This document shows positions 15,789-24,825 of a stretch of 64,000 bases of DNA, piece by piece. Both the position numbers and the translations under genes were made by a program. The stretch is from positions 53,073 through 117,072 of the forward strand of contig NZ_JBQOUY010000005.1 of assembly GCF_052216985.1 (NCBI RefSeq). The letters run 5' to 3'. This DNA is from Acidaminococcus fermentans_A. GTDB lineage: Bacteria; Bacillota; Negativicutes; Acidaminococcales; Acidaminococcaceae. Under the pieces are notes generated by a model. It saw only the letters and a list, made by a program, of their open reading frames with translations, made no database searches and was not told the origin of the DNA. The stretch's first letter is position 1. Each line of letters begins with the position of its first letter.

Positions 15789-17201
15789 TCAGCCGATACC
15801 GCCCAGGGCGGCCCCGATGACCAGGGCAGCAATGGCAATGACACAGAACACGTATTTCCCTAAGGGATAGAACCAAGCGCCGATGGACGTTTCCCGTCCG
15901 GTATTGACAGCCTTGAGGACGAATTCTTTTCCGCCCACCCAGTAGAACATCAGGCCAGCCAGGACAGCACCCAAGGGGCAGATGTAGATGGAGACCACGT
16001 CCATCCATTCAGACACGATGCCCTGGATGAGGAGGGCCGATACACAGCCCAGCACCCCGATGGTGGCTACAGCCGGCATCCGTTTAAAGCCGAACTGTTC
16101 CTGGAGGGTAGCGACCGGAGCTTCATACAGGTTCACCAGGGAGCTGACCCCGGCGAACAGCACACAGATGAAGAAGATGATGACCACCAGACGGCCTGCG
16201 GGCATGCCGTTGAACACCGGGATCAGATGGATGAACATCAGGCCGGGTCCGCCGGAATAGAGCTTTTCACCGGTGATGGCCATGGCCGGGATGATCACGC
16301 AGGCGGCCAGCATGGCGGAAAGCAAGTTGAAGAATGCTACATATTTGGCAGCCCCCACCACGTCTTCCTTATCGCTGAGGTAGGATCCGTAGATGACCGT
16401 ACCGCTGCCGGCGATGGACAGGGTGAAGAAAGCCTGGCCGAAGGCATAGACCCAGACAAACGGATTCTTCAGCCCCTCCGGATTGAACGTGAAGATATAT
16501 TAGTAGCCGGCTTCCGATTTATCCAAGATGAACACATAGCAGAGCAGGAACAGGAACATGGTGAAGAGGGCCGGCATCATGATCTTGTTGGCTTTTTCGA
16601 TGCCGCTGGCAACCCCCATCCCCATGATCAGGAAGGAGCCCAGGCAGGCCACGATCAGCCAGAAGTTGTTGCCGAAAGTAGTGGCTGTGGTTTCAAACAA
16701 GCTGGCGATCTGAGGCAGGTCCTGCCCCATGGCCGACAGGCTTCCGGTAAAAGCCAGATAGGTGTATTTCACCACCCAGCCCACCACACAGGTATAGCCG
16801 ATGGCCAGGGCCAGGGAGCCCAGCACAGGGATCATGCCGATCCATTCCCCCTTCTTCCGGTCATGCCAGCGCAGTTCCGTGGCCGTACCAAAGGCGCCGA
16901 TGGGGCCGGCTTTGGCGATCCGTCCAAAAGACATTTCTTCGATGACGCCGGTAGCGGCGATCAGGATGACAAAGAAGAAAAAGGGGATCAGGAAAGTCAT
17001 CCCGCCGTATTTCGATACCATGACGGGAAAGCGCCAGATATTCCCCATGCCGACGGCAGATCCGATGCAGGCTAAGATAAATCCCCACTTGGACTGGAAT
17101 CCGTCCCGCTGTCCTTCTGCTATGTCAGAGGCTGCTTTTCCTTCTTGCTGTAAATCGTTCACTCTATAGAGCTGTTCATTGATTGCAGTTTGTTCATCCA
17201 T
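15789..17201 (-). pseudogene. Neurotransmitter:sodium symporter family transporter with in-frame stop (TnaT-like)
   Basis: The reading frame is uninterrupted for about 470 codons except for one TAA at 16500-16502 (context GAAGCCGGCTAC-TAA-TATATCTTC). Residues 1-233 (before the stop) include the Na+-site region KWGFILACIGSAVGMGNIWRFP. After the stop, translation resumes in the same frame with YIFTFNPEGLKNPFVWVYAFGQAFF, SGTVIYGSYLS and later helices through GALGGIG. NSS proteins are 11-12-helix Na+-coupled amino-acid importers. The gene follows tryptophanase on the same strand, as does tnaT in Symbiobacterium, so tryptophan uptake is the likely role. Start at ATG 17201 (AGGAGAAG upstream). A single base change (CAA/AAA/GAA to TAA), suppression or a sequence error could each explain the stop. 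Confidence 0.8.
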
Positions 17202-17285
17202 AGTTTTCTTCTCCTGGGATACAGTAAAAACATTATAGCATTTGGTGAAATAATTTGAAATGATAGAAAATGAAAGCAAATAAGA

Positions 17286-17322
17286 AAGGAGCGATTCCTT
17301 AAGGGGTAAGGAATCGCTCCTG
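17286..17322 (-). terminator. Intercistronic hairpin between tryptophanase and symporter
   Basis: GGAGCGATTCCTT / AAGGAATCGCTCC around ACCCCTT on the minus strand, followed by TTTCTTATTT. It could reduce transcription into the symporter gene. Confidence 0.65.
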
Positions 17323-17377
17323 AGCCAGTGGATAAAGAAGCGTGTAGGCGTTCCTTCTCTTTGGAGTTGCCTATTTC

Positions 17378-19027
17378 TTATTTTTGGTCTTCAGAAGGAG
17401 CATAGGGTTCCAGGAAGGCATGGAAGTGACGCATGGGCAGTTTGTGGCCCCAGACGATGCGCATGTTGGGGATGCTGGCCCGGTCTTCGTACAGTGCCTT
17501 CACAGCAGCGATCACATAGTCCAGGTGTTCCTGGGTCAGACGGCTGCGGTCGATGGCGAACCGTACCACGTTGGCCAGTTCTGCCTGCTGTTCCGGGGTC
17601 TTCAGGTCGTATTCCATGGAATAGTCGCCCAGTTCGGAAACCCGGATGCCGTAGCGGCGGATCAATTCCAGGGAGAAGCCTTCCCCGGCGAAGGTGGTAT
17701 GATCCCGTTTTCCGTCGAAGAATTCATCCATATTGATGTACACAGCGTGGCCGCCAGCCGGCAGCACAACCCCTTTGACACCGGCTTTGTAGAAGCCCTG
17801 GGCCAGGTATTCGCACTGCTGTACCCGTTCGTGCATGTAGTTGAAGTCACAAGATTCATACAGGCCTACGGCCAGAGCCATGATATCCCGGCCGCTCATG
17901 CCGCCGTAGGAATCGTTCCCGTAGCAGGAGATCTGTTTCACTTTTAGCAGAACGCCCACGTCGGTCTTGATGGAGCCGTCTTCGTTGAAGTCGGAGAAAT
18001 TCTTCCAGAACAGGCCTCTGTCGCGGAAGGCCAGCATGCCGCCCATATTGGCATGGCCGTCTTTCTTGGCAGACATGGTGAAGGCATCGCAGTAGGAGAA
18101 CATTTCGGAAGCGATTTCTGCAATGGATTTATCTTGGTAGCCTTCTTCGTTCATCTTGATGAAGTAGCAGTTTTCTGCCCATCTTGCCACGTCGAATACC
18201 AGCGGGATGTTGTATTTATGAGCGACCCGGTTGATTTCTTTGATGTTGCCCATGGAAACAGGCTGCCCGCAGATGGGGTTGTTGGTGATGCAGGTGAAGA
18301 TCAGGGGAATATTTTCCGGACCTACGCCCTGGATCAGCTGTTCCAGTTTCTCGATGTCCATGTTCCCTTTGAACGGGTTCTTTGCGTATTTGCCGCCTTC
18401 GGGGACTTCGTACAGGATTTCCTTATGATACAGGTTCCGGGGGATGGAGCCCATTTGTTTGATGTTCCCTTCGGTGGTATCGAAGTGGCCGTTGGAAGGA
18501 ATGGTGAACACTTTGCCCGGATGGCGTTGGGCCAGGATCTTCCGGACGATTTCCATCAGGACAGATTCCGCAGCACGGCCCTGTTGGATGATGAAGCTGT
18601 TGGGCCGTTCCATCTGGGCAGCGCCGCCGTTGAACAGGCCGCCTTCATATTCGCACAGATAGACTTCGTCCATCATTTTTTCCACGTCCCGGCAGTCGGT
18701 GCGGACCAGGTCGATGATCTTCTTCCAGTTCTTTTCGCCGCCCCGTTCGAAGATGTCCCGGAACGTATCCAGCAGTACATAGTAACCGGTGTTCCGTCCA
18801 TAGGCTTCATCGCCCAGGAACAGGCTGGCCCACTGTTGGTTGGTCATTGCGGTGGTGCCGGAGTCGGAGAGCATATCAACGGTCAACATGCCGGCAGGGA
18901 AAGCGAATTCATTGTAGTGGGTAGCTTTCAGGGCCCGTTCCCGCTGTTCTACAGTGACATCAGGGATATCACGGACAGCGAAGGTGTAATGATGAGGAGC
19001 AGGGACGTTCAGTGGATACGTTTTCAT
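17378..19027 (-). CDS. tnaA: Tryptophanase-like beta-eliminating lyase, long form
   Basis: 549 residues, about 75 more than E. coli TnaA. PLP enzyme of the tryptophanase/tyrosine phenol-lyase family: GDEAYGRNTGYY, QQGRAAE, FDTTEG, FDVARWAENCYFI and the Schiff-base lysine in TMSAKKDG. The Asp in FDTTEG is the tryptophanase-type residue where tyrosine phenol-lyase has Thr, favouring L-tryptophan to indole, pyruvate and ammonia. Most of the extra length is an insert of about 50 residues (roughly 85-135, RGGEKNWKKIID...GGLFNGGAAQ). It has its own promoter, with an NSS symporter gene downstream and a divergent YheO-type regulator upstream. Confidence 0.78.
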   Translation of the reverse strand: MKTYPLNVPAPHHYTFAVRDIPDVTVEQRERALKATHYNEFAFPAGMLTVDMLSDSGTTAMTNQQWASLFLGDEAYGRNTGYYVLLDTFRDIFERGGEKNWKKIIDLVRTDCRDVEKMMDEVYLCEYEGGLFNGGAAQMERPNSFIIQQGRAAESVLMEIVRKILAQRHPGKVFTIPSNGHFDTTEGNIKQMGSIPRNLYHKEILYEVPEGGKYAKNPFKGNMDIEKLEQLIQGVGPENIPLIFTCITNNPICGQPVSMGNIKEINRVAHKYNIPLVFDVARWAENCYFIKMNEEGYQDKSIAEIASEMFSYCDAFTMSAKKDGHANMGGMLAFRDRGLFWKNFSDFNEDGSIKTDVGVLLKVKQISCYGNDSYGGMSGRDIMALAVGLYESCDFNYMHERVQQCEYLAQGFYKAGVKGVVLPAGGHAVYINMDEFFDGKRDHTTFAGEGFSLELIRRYGIRVSELGDYSMEYDLKTPEQQAELANVVRFAIDRSRLTQEHLDYVIAAVKALYEDRASIPNMRIVWGHKLPMRHFHAFLEPYAPSEDQK

Positions 19028-19213
19028 AAGATATACCTTCTATAATTGGGTGCTGTCACCCGATGGATTATACGAGACACCCCGGTTATCGCAGCTTCTC
19101 CACAGAGCATCAAATAACGATGAGCGGTCAGTATCTGTTTGGCACAATCAGGAGTGAGGATAAATTATTGCATTTTAAGTTTATTTTCTTATTTAGTTCC
19201 TGATTGCATGTTT

Positions 19214-19242
19214 ATAATACCTTTTTATCAGAAATTTGTCAA
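19214..19242 (-). promoter_or_regulatory. Tryptophanase promoter
   Basis: Minus-strand TTGACA (19237-19242) and TATTAT (19214-19219) with a 17-base spacer. Confidence 0.8.
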
Positions 19243-19329
19243 CGCTTTTCTCGTTTATTTATTTTTTTCTTTTGTTTCAAGATTATTTTATCATTATCGT
19301 CCTTGATATGATATTTTTTTATTAAATCG

Positions 19330-19358
19330 TTGTAATTTTGCTGACTCCATAGTAAAAT
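19330..19358 (+). promoter_or_regulatory. Promoter of the YheO-type regulator
   Basis: TTGTAA (19330-19335) and TAAAAT (19353-19358), 17-base spacer, 43 bases before the start codon. Confidence 0.6.
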
Positions 19359-19401
19359 AGAGAAAAACAGAGTCTGAAGTACAATAAGAAAGGAGACCAC
19401 G

Positions 19402-20181
19402 ATGTCACCCTTCCAGCTCAGGAAATTCACCCAGCTCGTAGAATTCTTAAGTCTCACCCTAGGACCGGATTACGAAATCGTTCTTTATGATATGAAACAG
19501 GAGACACCCTGTGTAGTGGCCATCGCTAACGGCCACATCACCGGCCGGACGGTAGGCGCCCAGATGACGAAAGGCGTCCGGGAGATGCTGGCCCAAAAAA
19601 GTTATGAAAAAGAAAAATGGAAGCTGAACTATCAGGGGGTTTCCGCCAACGGCCATCTGCTCCGCTGCTCCATCATGTTCCTCAAGGATAAGGACGGCAG
19701 CCTGATCGGCCTTCTGTGCATCAATTTCGACGATTCCCGGTACCGTGCCCTATCTTCCAAAGTCTACAGCCTATGCCATCCGGACCAGTACATCAATGCA
19801 GAACCCAGCTTCTTTTCCTATACTGATCTTCATGCCATGGATCTGGAAGACAGAGGGGAACCGCCCATCCTCAAGAGCCCGGAAGCGGTTTCCTTTCTGG
19901 CAGCAGCCGTGGAGCCAGCTCCCTCCCAAGAGCCAGAAGCTCCCGGAGAACCTGGCAGTTCCCTGGACACCATCTTAGAGGGGGTACTCCAGCAGGACCT
20001 GTCTGCTTCCCCAGTACCTGAAAAAATGCCCCAGCAAAAGAAGCTGGATCTGACCCGTACACTGGAGCAAAAAGGCTTCTTCCTGCTGAAAGGAGCCGTC
20101 CCTAAGGCGGCGGAAGCCCTCCACTGCTCCCAAGCCACCATGTATCGCTATCTGGCCCAAATCAAAAAGGAAAAGGAATAA
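19402..20181 (+). CDS. YheO/DauR-type transcriptional regulator
   Basis: 259 residues; ATG with AAGGAGA in front. The N-terminal domain (about 1-115: LGPDYEIVLYDMKQETPCVVAIANGHITGR...LIGLLCINFD) is the PAS-like domain of YheO proteins. The C-terminal 60 residues carry the matching helix-turn-helix (LEQKGFFLLKGAVPKAAEALHCSQATMYRYLAQIKK). The two are joined by a Pro/Glu-rich linker (about 160-200) that is longer than usual. The family includes DauR, a regulator of amino-acid catabolism. The divergent position makes tryptophanase the obvious target; the ligand is unknown. Confidence 0.8.
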   Translation: MSPFQLRKFTQLVEFLSLTLGPDYEIVLYDMKQETPCVVAIANGHITGRTVGAQMTKGVREMLAQKSYEKEKWKLNYQGVSANGHLLRCSIMFLKDKDGSLIGLLCINFDDSRYRALSSKVYSLCHPDQYINAEPSFFSYTDLHAMDLEDRGEPPILKSPEAVSFLAAAVEPAPSQEPEAPGEPGSSLDTILEGVLQQDLSASPVPEKMPQQKKLDLTRTLEQKGFFLLKGAVPKAAEALHCSQATMYRYLAQIKKEKE

Positions 20182-20230
20182 AAAAGGGACTGTGAAAAAA
20201 TGATTCTTCATTTTTTCACAGTCCCTTTTT
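20180..20230. terminator. Shared convergent terminator
   Basis: AAAAAGGGACTGTGAAAAAA pairs with TTTTTTCACAGTCCCTTTTT around a short loop. It separates the regulator gene from tsaD on the opposite strand. Confidence 0.85.
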
Positions 20231-21249
20231 CATTCCCCCAACTTCAAGCTTGGATCCGCATTCAAATCCAAGCTGGCGAAATCATGGTTCAGATACTGGT
20301 AATATCCCCTCACCCCGATCATCACCGCGTTATCCGTGCAGAGGATGGGTGTGGGATGGACCAGTTCCGCCCCGGCTTCCCTTGCCCCCTTTGCCAGCGC
20401 TTCCTGGAGACGCCGGTTGGCCGAAACCCCTCCGGCCAGGACGATTTTCTTCAGGCCTGTAGCCCGGATGGCTTCCTGGCTCCTTTTCACCAGTACATCC
20501 ACGATGGCCTGCTGGAAGGAGGCCGCTGCATCTTCTCGGCGGAAACCGTTTTTCCGCTGTTCTTCTGTATGGAGGTAATTGATGACGGCACTTTTCAGGC
20601 CGCTGAAGCTGAAATCAAAACAGCCGGATAAAAGCGGCCTGGGAAAATCTACAGACGCCGGATCGCCGGTCTGGGCCAGCCGTTCGATTTCCGGGCCTCC
20701 CGGATAGGGCAGCCCCATGAACCGGGCGATCTTGTCGAACGCTTCTCCGGCCGCATCGTCCCGGGTCTGGCCCAGGAGCCGGAAGGTATTGTAATCTTCC
20801 ACCACCAAAAGGGAAGTATGTCCCCCGCTGACCACCAGGGCCAGGAAGGGCGGCTGCAAGTCCGGATCGGCCAGGAAATTGGCAAATACATGGCCTTCCA
20901 GGTGGTTCACCCCAATCAACGGTTTCCCGCTGCCCAGGGCCAGCCCTTTGGCAGCACTGAGGCCCACCAGGAGCGCCCCCACCAGTCCCGGTCCATAGGT
21001 GACCGCGATGGCGTCCACGTCCTGCAGTGTCATGGCCGCGTCGGTAAGCGCCTTATGGATCACCGGCATCACATGCTCGATATGTTTCCGGGAAGCGATT
21101 TCCGGCACCACGCCTCCGAATTTCCGATGGACCAGGATCTGGGTGGATACCACATTGGACAGCACTTCCCGTCCGTTCCGCACCACTGCCGCAGCCGTTT
21201 CGTCACAGCTGCTTTCGATTCCCAAGATATTGATTGCTTTTTCCGTCAT
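20230..21249 (-). CDS. tsaD: tRNA N6-threonylcarbamoyladenosine transferase TsaD
   Basis: 339 residues, standard length. It transfers the threonylcarbamoyl group to A37 of ANN-decoding tRNAs, working with TsaB and TsaE. N-terminal ILGIESSCDETAAAVV, metal-binding HLEGHVFANF (HxxxH, about residue 112), GQTRDDAAGEAFDK and C-terminal LCTDNAVMIG are all present. Last gene of the tsaE-tsaB-rimI-tsaD operon; 12 bases separate it from rimI. Confidence 0.95.
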   Translation of the reverse strand: MTEKAINILGIESSCDETAAAVVRNGREVLSNVVSTQILVHRKFGGVVPEIASRKHIEHVMPVIHKALTDAAMTLQDVDAIAVTYGPGLVGALLVGLSAAKGLALGSGKPLIGVNHLEGHVFANFLADPDLQPPFLALVVSGGHTSLLVVEDYNTFRLLGQTRDDAAGEAFDKIARFMGLPYPGGPEIERLAQTGDPASVDFPRPLLSGCFDFSFSGLKSAVINYLHTEEQRKNGFRREDAAASFQQAIVDVLVKRSQEAIRATGLKKIVLAGGVSANRRLQEALAKGAREAGAELVHPTPILCTDNAVMIGVRGYYQYLNHDFASLDLNADPSLKLGE

Positions 21250-21261
21250 GATCTCCTCAAT

Positions 21262-21717
21262 TCATAGGTCACGGCGCATCAAGATGGCCGCTTCCCCATT
21301 GTCTCCATAGTACCCGGGACGCCTCCCGCATTCCGCAAATCCCACATGGTCGTAGGTCCGGCGGGCAGGGAGATTCCCTTCCCGGACTTCCAGTGTCATT
21401 TCTGTCGCTTCCAGCCGGACGGCTTCCGCCAGCATAGCTTCCAAGAGGGCCAGTCCCAGCTTTTCCCCCCGCCGTTTCGGGTCCACTGCCAGGCGCATGA
21501 CCTGGGCTTCTCCAGCCACCAGCCAGAAGCCCCCGAAAGCCACAGGCCGGCCCTGATCCAACAGGGCGATATAATGGCTCAGCCGGCCCGTCAATTCCTC
21601 CACCCAGGTCCCTTCCGTCCAAGCTTCGGCGAAGGAACCTGCGTCCAAAGGCAGCAGCCAGGACAGATCTTCCCGGATGAGTGGCCTTACCGTCCTTCCG
21701 GATGTCTCTTTTCCCAT
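21262..21717 (-). CDS. rimI: Ribosomal-protein-alanine N-acetyltransferase-like GNAT
   Basis: 151 residues with a GNAT fold. The acetyl-CoA loop reads AVDPKRRGEKLGLALLEAML (about 78-97), with the C-terminal ARRTYDHVGFAECGRRPGYY typical of RimI. RimI acetylates the N-terminal alanine of ribosomal protein S18. The start overlaps the end of tsaB by 31 bases and has GGAGG 4 bases ahead. Position between tsaB and tsaD is the usual one in Bacillota. Confidence 0.88.
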   Translation of the reverse strand: MGKETSGRTVRPLIREDLSWLLPLDAGSFAEAWTEGTWVEELTGRLSHYIALLDQGRPVAFGGFWLVAGEAQVMRLAVDPKRRGEKLGLALLEAMLAEAVRLEATEMTLEVREGNLPARRTYDHVGFAECGRRPGYYGDNGEAAILMRRDL

Positions 21718-22388
21718 AATTCCTCCGCTTCCGACCGACGGATATAGAATGGGTCCATACCGAAATAGCTGTGGAGATCCCCGCCCGGTACATACTGGGC
21801 TGCGCCCAGGATGGCCACCGAAGAGCCTCTGGGCAGACGGGCGCTTTCCGGAGCCAGGCTGACCCGGTCACAGTTTTCCGTACCCGGCACCCGATGGCAT
21901 TCTCCCATGAGGATGGCCGGTTCTTTCCCTTCTTGGAGCTGTGCGGCCAGTTCTTTGGCTGCCGCGATCCGCACCGGTCCACTTTCCACCAGGCGGTCTT
22001 CTTCCCATCGGTAGCTGCCCACATACAGATTGCCCTTCTGGGCATCCAGAACGGGTACCAGCCGTACCCCTGCCACCGGCAGATTATAGGCGATAGCCTT
22101 CAGGGTATCCACAGCCACCAGGGGCAGACCCAAAGCATAAGCCATAGCCTCCGCCGTAGCCATGCCGATCCGCAGACCCGTAAAGGAACCCGGTCCCCGG
22201 CTTATGGCGATCAGCTCCAGCTGTTTTTTTTCTACCCGGGCCAGCTTCAGCAGGGTTTCCAGCTGGGGCACCAGCCCCTCCGAATGGGTCAGCCCCACAT
22301 TCACTTCCAGGCTCCCTAAGATTTTCTTGTTGTCACAGACGGCCACGGAGCAAACCCGGGTCGCTGTATCGATTCCCAATGTCAGCAC
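21687..22388 (-). CDS. tsaB: t6A synthesis scaffold protein TsaB
   Basis: 233 residues from GTG 22388, chosen because GGAAGG lies 8 bases upstream and it begins VLTLGIDTATR, the conserved N-terminus; upstream in-frame codons would run into tsaE. Actin-like ATPase fold, with GLTHSEGLVPQLE and ISRGPGSFTGLRIGMATAEAMA. TsaB forms the TsaB-TsaD-TsaE complex for the second step of t6A formation. Four bases separate it from the tsaE stop. Confidence 0.92.
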   Translation of the reverse strand: MLTLGIDTATRVCSVAVCDNKKILGSLEVNVGLTHSEGLVPQLETLLKLARVEKKQLELIAISRGPGSFTGLRIGMATAEAMAYALGLPLVAVDTLKAIAYNLPVAGVRLVPVLDAQKGNLYVGSYRWEEDRLVESGPVRIAAAKELAAQLQEGKEPAILMGECHRVPGTENCDRVSLAPESARLPRGSSVAILGAAQYVPGGDLHSYFGMDPFYIRRSEAEELWEKRHPEGR

Positions 22389-22392
22389 GTTT

Positions 22393-22872
22393 TCAACCTT
22401 CCCAGCCCTTTGGAGCCACGAGAGCCCGGGCCAATTCCTCATACCGCCTGCCATGGGGGCACAGTTCGATCTGCCGTCCCTCTCCCTGGCGTGTCAATTT
22501 CAATTCCAGATTCTCTTCCGGCATGTATTCCGGGAACAGTTCCGCCCACTCGATGAACGTCACCCCGTCACCGCCGGCATATTCGGAAAACCCGATATCT
22601 TCCAGTTCCTCCGGCCAGTTGATCCGGTACAGGTCGAAATGTTTGATGTTCAGCCTGCTGCCATGGTAGACATTCATCAGCGAAAAAGTGGGAGATGTCA
22701 CTTCCTGTGGATCCACGCCCAGTGCCACGGCTGCCGCGGTCGCCAGACAGGTCTTCCCCGTTCCCAGGTCCCCGTCCAGGAGAAATACATCCCCGTCCCG
22801 GCACAGGCGCCCTAACTTCCGGCCCAGTGCCTCCGTAGCCTCTGCATCAGCGCAATAGACAGTTTCTGCCAT
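22393..22872 (-). CDS. tsaE: t6A synthesis ATPase TsaE
   Basis: 159 residues from ATG 22872. Walker A is LDGDLGTGKTCLA (about residues 32-44), followed by VTSPTFSLMNVY and the LYRINWPEELEDIGFSEY segment of this P-loop family. First gene of the tsaE-tsaB-rimI-tsaD operon. A TATAAT-like box lies about 40 bases upstream at the foot of the hairpin at 22917-22950. Confidence 0.92.
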   Translation of the reverse strand: MAETVYCADAEATEALGRKLGRLCRDGDVFLLDGDLGTGKTCLATAAAVALGVDPQEVTSPTFSLMNVYHGSRLNIKHFDLYRINWPEELEDIGFSEYAGGDGVTFIEWAELFPEYMPEENLELKLTRQGEGRQIELCPHGRRYEELARALVAPKGWEG

Positions 22873-22916
22873 ACATACACCGCCTTCCCGTTCATTGCAA
22901 TTTATAATTATAGCAT

Positions 22917-22950
22917 AAAAAAGGGGTGTTGCATAATGGCAACACCCCTT
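22917..22950. terminator. GGGGTGTTGC hairpin
   Basis: GGGGTGTTGC / GCAACACCCC around ATAATG with an A run on the left. It ends the pckA transcript (minus strand) just ahead of tsaE. Confidence 0.7.
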
Positions 22951-22951
22951 T

Positions 22952-23092
22952 GGTCGCGAGCCTGGACGTACAAGATTTCCGTTCGATTTCTCACCCAAAG
23001 AAGGCACTGCCAAACCCTTTTATTTTAAAAGCAGCACCCTCCGGGCTGTACCAACAAGCCCGCGACTCATGCCCCTCGGCCCGTGACTGGTT
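22952..23092 (+). repeat. GTC-repeat element, full copy
   Basis: Left array GGTCGCGAGCCTGGACG, right array around ACCAACAAGCCCGCGACTCA (23050-23069) followed by further GCCC.TCGG and CCGTGACT units. The core between them is about 85 bases. The inner edges GAGCCTGGACG and ACCAACAAGC are shared with the copies at 24826-24983 and, inverted, at 36112-36270. It fills the gap between pckA and the tsa operon. Confidence 0.7.
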
Positions 23093-23111
23093 TCTGCACT
23101 GCAGAAACCGC

Positions 23112-24671
23112 TTATTCCCCCACCGGGCCAGCGGATGCGATATCTTCCGTCACTTCGCCCTGGAATTTCTTGAAGTTCTCCTGGAACAGCCGTGCCAGTT
23201 TCCGAGCCGTCTCGTCATAGGCAGCCTTGTCTTCCCAGGTGCTCCGGGGATTCAGTACACTACTGGGTACATTGGGGCAGGATTTGGGGATGGAGACCCC
23301 GAACAGTGGCATGGTGGTCCAGCCTTCTTTCCCCAGTTCTCCGTCCAATGCGGCATGGATCATGGCGCGGGTATAGGCCAGCTTCATCCGTTTGCCCACA
23401 CCGTAAGGGCCGCCGCTCCAGCCAGTGTTCACTAGGTATACATTGGTGTCATGCTCAGCGATCCGTTCGCCCAACAGTTTGGCATAGGTCAGCGGAGGCA
23501 GGGGCAGGAAAGGGGCTCCGAAAGCCGTAGAGAACGTAGCCTGGGGTTCCGTGATCCCTCGCTCCGTCCCAGCCACTTTGCTGGTATAGCCGGTGAGATA
23601 ATGGTACATGGCCTGTTCCTTGGTCAGTTTGGAGATGGGAGGCAGCACCCCGAAGGCATCGGCCGTCAGGAAAATGATGTTCTTGGGATGACCGGCCATG
23701 CTGGGCAGTTTGGCGTTAGGAATATAGTCCAACGGATAGGCCACCCGGGTGTTTTCCGTGATGCTGCTGTCGGAGAAATCAGGCACCCCATCCTTGGGGT
23801 CCACCACTACATTTTCCATAACGGCACCGAAACGGACGGCCCGGTAGATTTCCGGCTGACTGTCTTCCGTCAGATCGATGCACTTGGCATAGCAGCCGCC
23901 TTCGATGTTGAATACACCGTTGTCTCCCCAGCCGTGTTCATCATCTCCGATCAATGCCCGCTGGGGATCGGCAGACAGCGTGGTCTTGCCCGTACCGGAC
24001 AGACCGAAGAACAGAGCTACGTCCCCTTTCTTGCCTTCGTTGCAGGAGCAGTGCATGGTCAGGATATCCTGGAGCGGCAGCAGATAATTCATGACGGAGA
24101 AGATGGATTTCTTCAGTTCTCCGGCGTACATACCGCCACCGATCAAGACAACTTTTTTATCGAAATTCAGGATGATGAAGGTTTCCGAATTTGTGTGATC
24201 CACAGCCGGATCCGCTTCCACACTGGGCAGGGAGATCACCGTGAAATCTTCCTGGACCGTGCTGGGTTCATCGGTCTTGATGAACAGCTGGCTGACAAAT
24301 ACCGTCTGCCAGGCCATCTCGTTGATAAACTTCACTCGGATCTGGTACTTGGGGTCAGCTCCGGCCTTCACATTCTTTACGTAGACCCGATGGGTCTTGA
24401 TGTATTGTTCGCACTTGGCATACAACCGGTCAAAGGTCTCCTGGCTGCAGGGCTGATTGTTGTTCCAGTTCACCACATCATGGGTCAGCGGAGTATCCAC
24501 AATGAATTTATCCTTGGGAGAACGGCCCGTATGGGTCCCGGTGGTCACCCGCAGAGCGCCCCTGTCCGAAAAAGTCCCTTCCCCATTGCGGATGGCTTCT
24601 TCGATCAATTCTCGAACGCTCAAATCCCTTACCGTTTCTTTCGCTTCGGCTAACAATCCAGCACTGATCAT
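23112..24671 (-). CDS. pckA: Phosphoenolpyruvate carboxykinase (ATP)
   Basis: 519 residues from ATG 24671 (AGGAGAG 8 bases upstream). It interconverts oxaloacetate + ATP and PEP + CO2 + ADP. Motifs: RVTTGTHTGRSPKDKFIVD (substrate Arg), YAGELKKSIFSVMNY with the metal-binding Lys, kinase-1a loop GLSGTGKTTLS, kinase-2 LIGDDEHGW and ENTRVAYPLDYI. All are intact. In amino-acid fermenters it can run in the anaplerotic, ATP-forming direction. Single gene with its own promoter and a terminator. Confidence 0.95.
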   Translation of the reverse strand: MISAGLLAEAKETVRDLSVRELIEEAIRNGEGTFSDRGALRVTTGTHTGRSPKDKFIVDTPLTHDVVNWNNNQPCSQETFDRLYAKCEQYIKTHRVYVKNVKAGADPKYQIRVKFINEMAWQTVFVSQLFIKTDEPSTVQEDFTVISLPSVEADPAVDHTNSETFIILNFDKKVVLIGGGMYAGELKKSIFSVMNYLLPLQDILTMHCSCNEGKKGDVALFFGLSGTGKTTLSADPQRALIGDDEHGWGDNGVFNIEGGCYAKCIDLTEDSQPEIYRAVRFGAVMENVVVDPKDGVPDFSDSSITENTRVAYPLDYIPNAKLPSMAGHPKNIIFLTADAFGVLPPISKLTKEQAMYHYLTGYTSKVAGTERGITEPQATFSTAFGAPFLPLPPLTYAKLLGERIAEHDTNVYLVNTGWSGGPYGVGKRMKLAYTRAMIHAALDGELGKEGWTTMPLFGVSIPKSCPNVPSSVLNPRSTWEDKAAYDETARKLARLFQENFKKFQGEVTEDIASAGPVGE

Positions 24672-24741
24672 TTGTTTTTCTCTCCTATATCCTTCTATTG
24701 GCCTCCAAAGGCGGAGATGCCGCTTTTTGTATACATAGAAC

Positions 24742-24770
24742 ATTATATGCTATTTTTTCTGCCTTGACAA
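24742..24770 (-). promoter_or_regulatory. pckA promoter
   Basis: Minus-strand TTGTCA (24765-24770) and TATAAT (24742-24747), 17-base spacer. Confidence 0.75.
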
Positions 24771-24799
24771 CCGCGGTATTCTGAAAATTAAAGCAGAAA

Positions 24800-24825
24800 G
24801 GGGGTGTGAAAAAATTCACACCCCC
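24800..24825. terminator. GGGGGTGTG hairpin
   Basis: GGGGGTGTGAA / TTCACACCCCC, nearly the same sequence as the hairpin at 15741-15766. It stands at the left edge of the GTC element. Confidence 0.6.

Larger units (their letters stand above)
19028..19401. other. Divergent regulatory region, tryptophanase / regulator
   Basis: AT-rich gap holding two divergent promoters (19214-19242 minus and 19330-19358 plus). The tryptophanase leader is about 180 bases and contains a GGGTG-ACAG-CACCC hairpin (19048-19061) ending about 12 bases before the AGAAGG ribosome site. A 28-codon frame (19024-19110) overlaps the tnaA start but lacks a ribosome site and any Trp codon, so it is not a TnaC equivalent on present evidence. 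Confidence 0.5.

Noticed and set aside
19024..19110. 28-codon frame overlapping the tryptophanase start as a TnaC-like leader peptide
   Set aside because: It has no ribosome site, no Trp codon and no Pro at the end, so the E. coli TnaC mechanism is not supported.
19239..19457. 72-codon frame on the minus strand in the tryptophanase/regulator gap
   Set aside because: AT-rich, lysine-dominated translation overlapping both promoters and the regulator start; no ribosome site.
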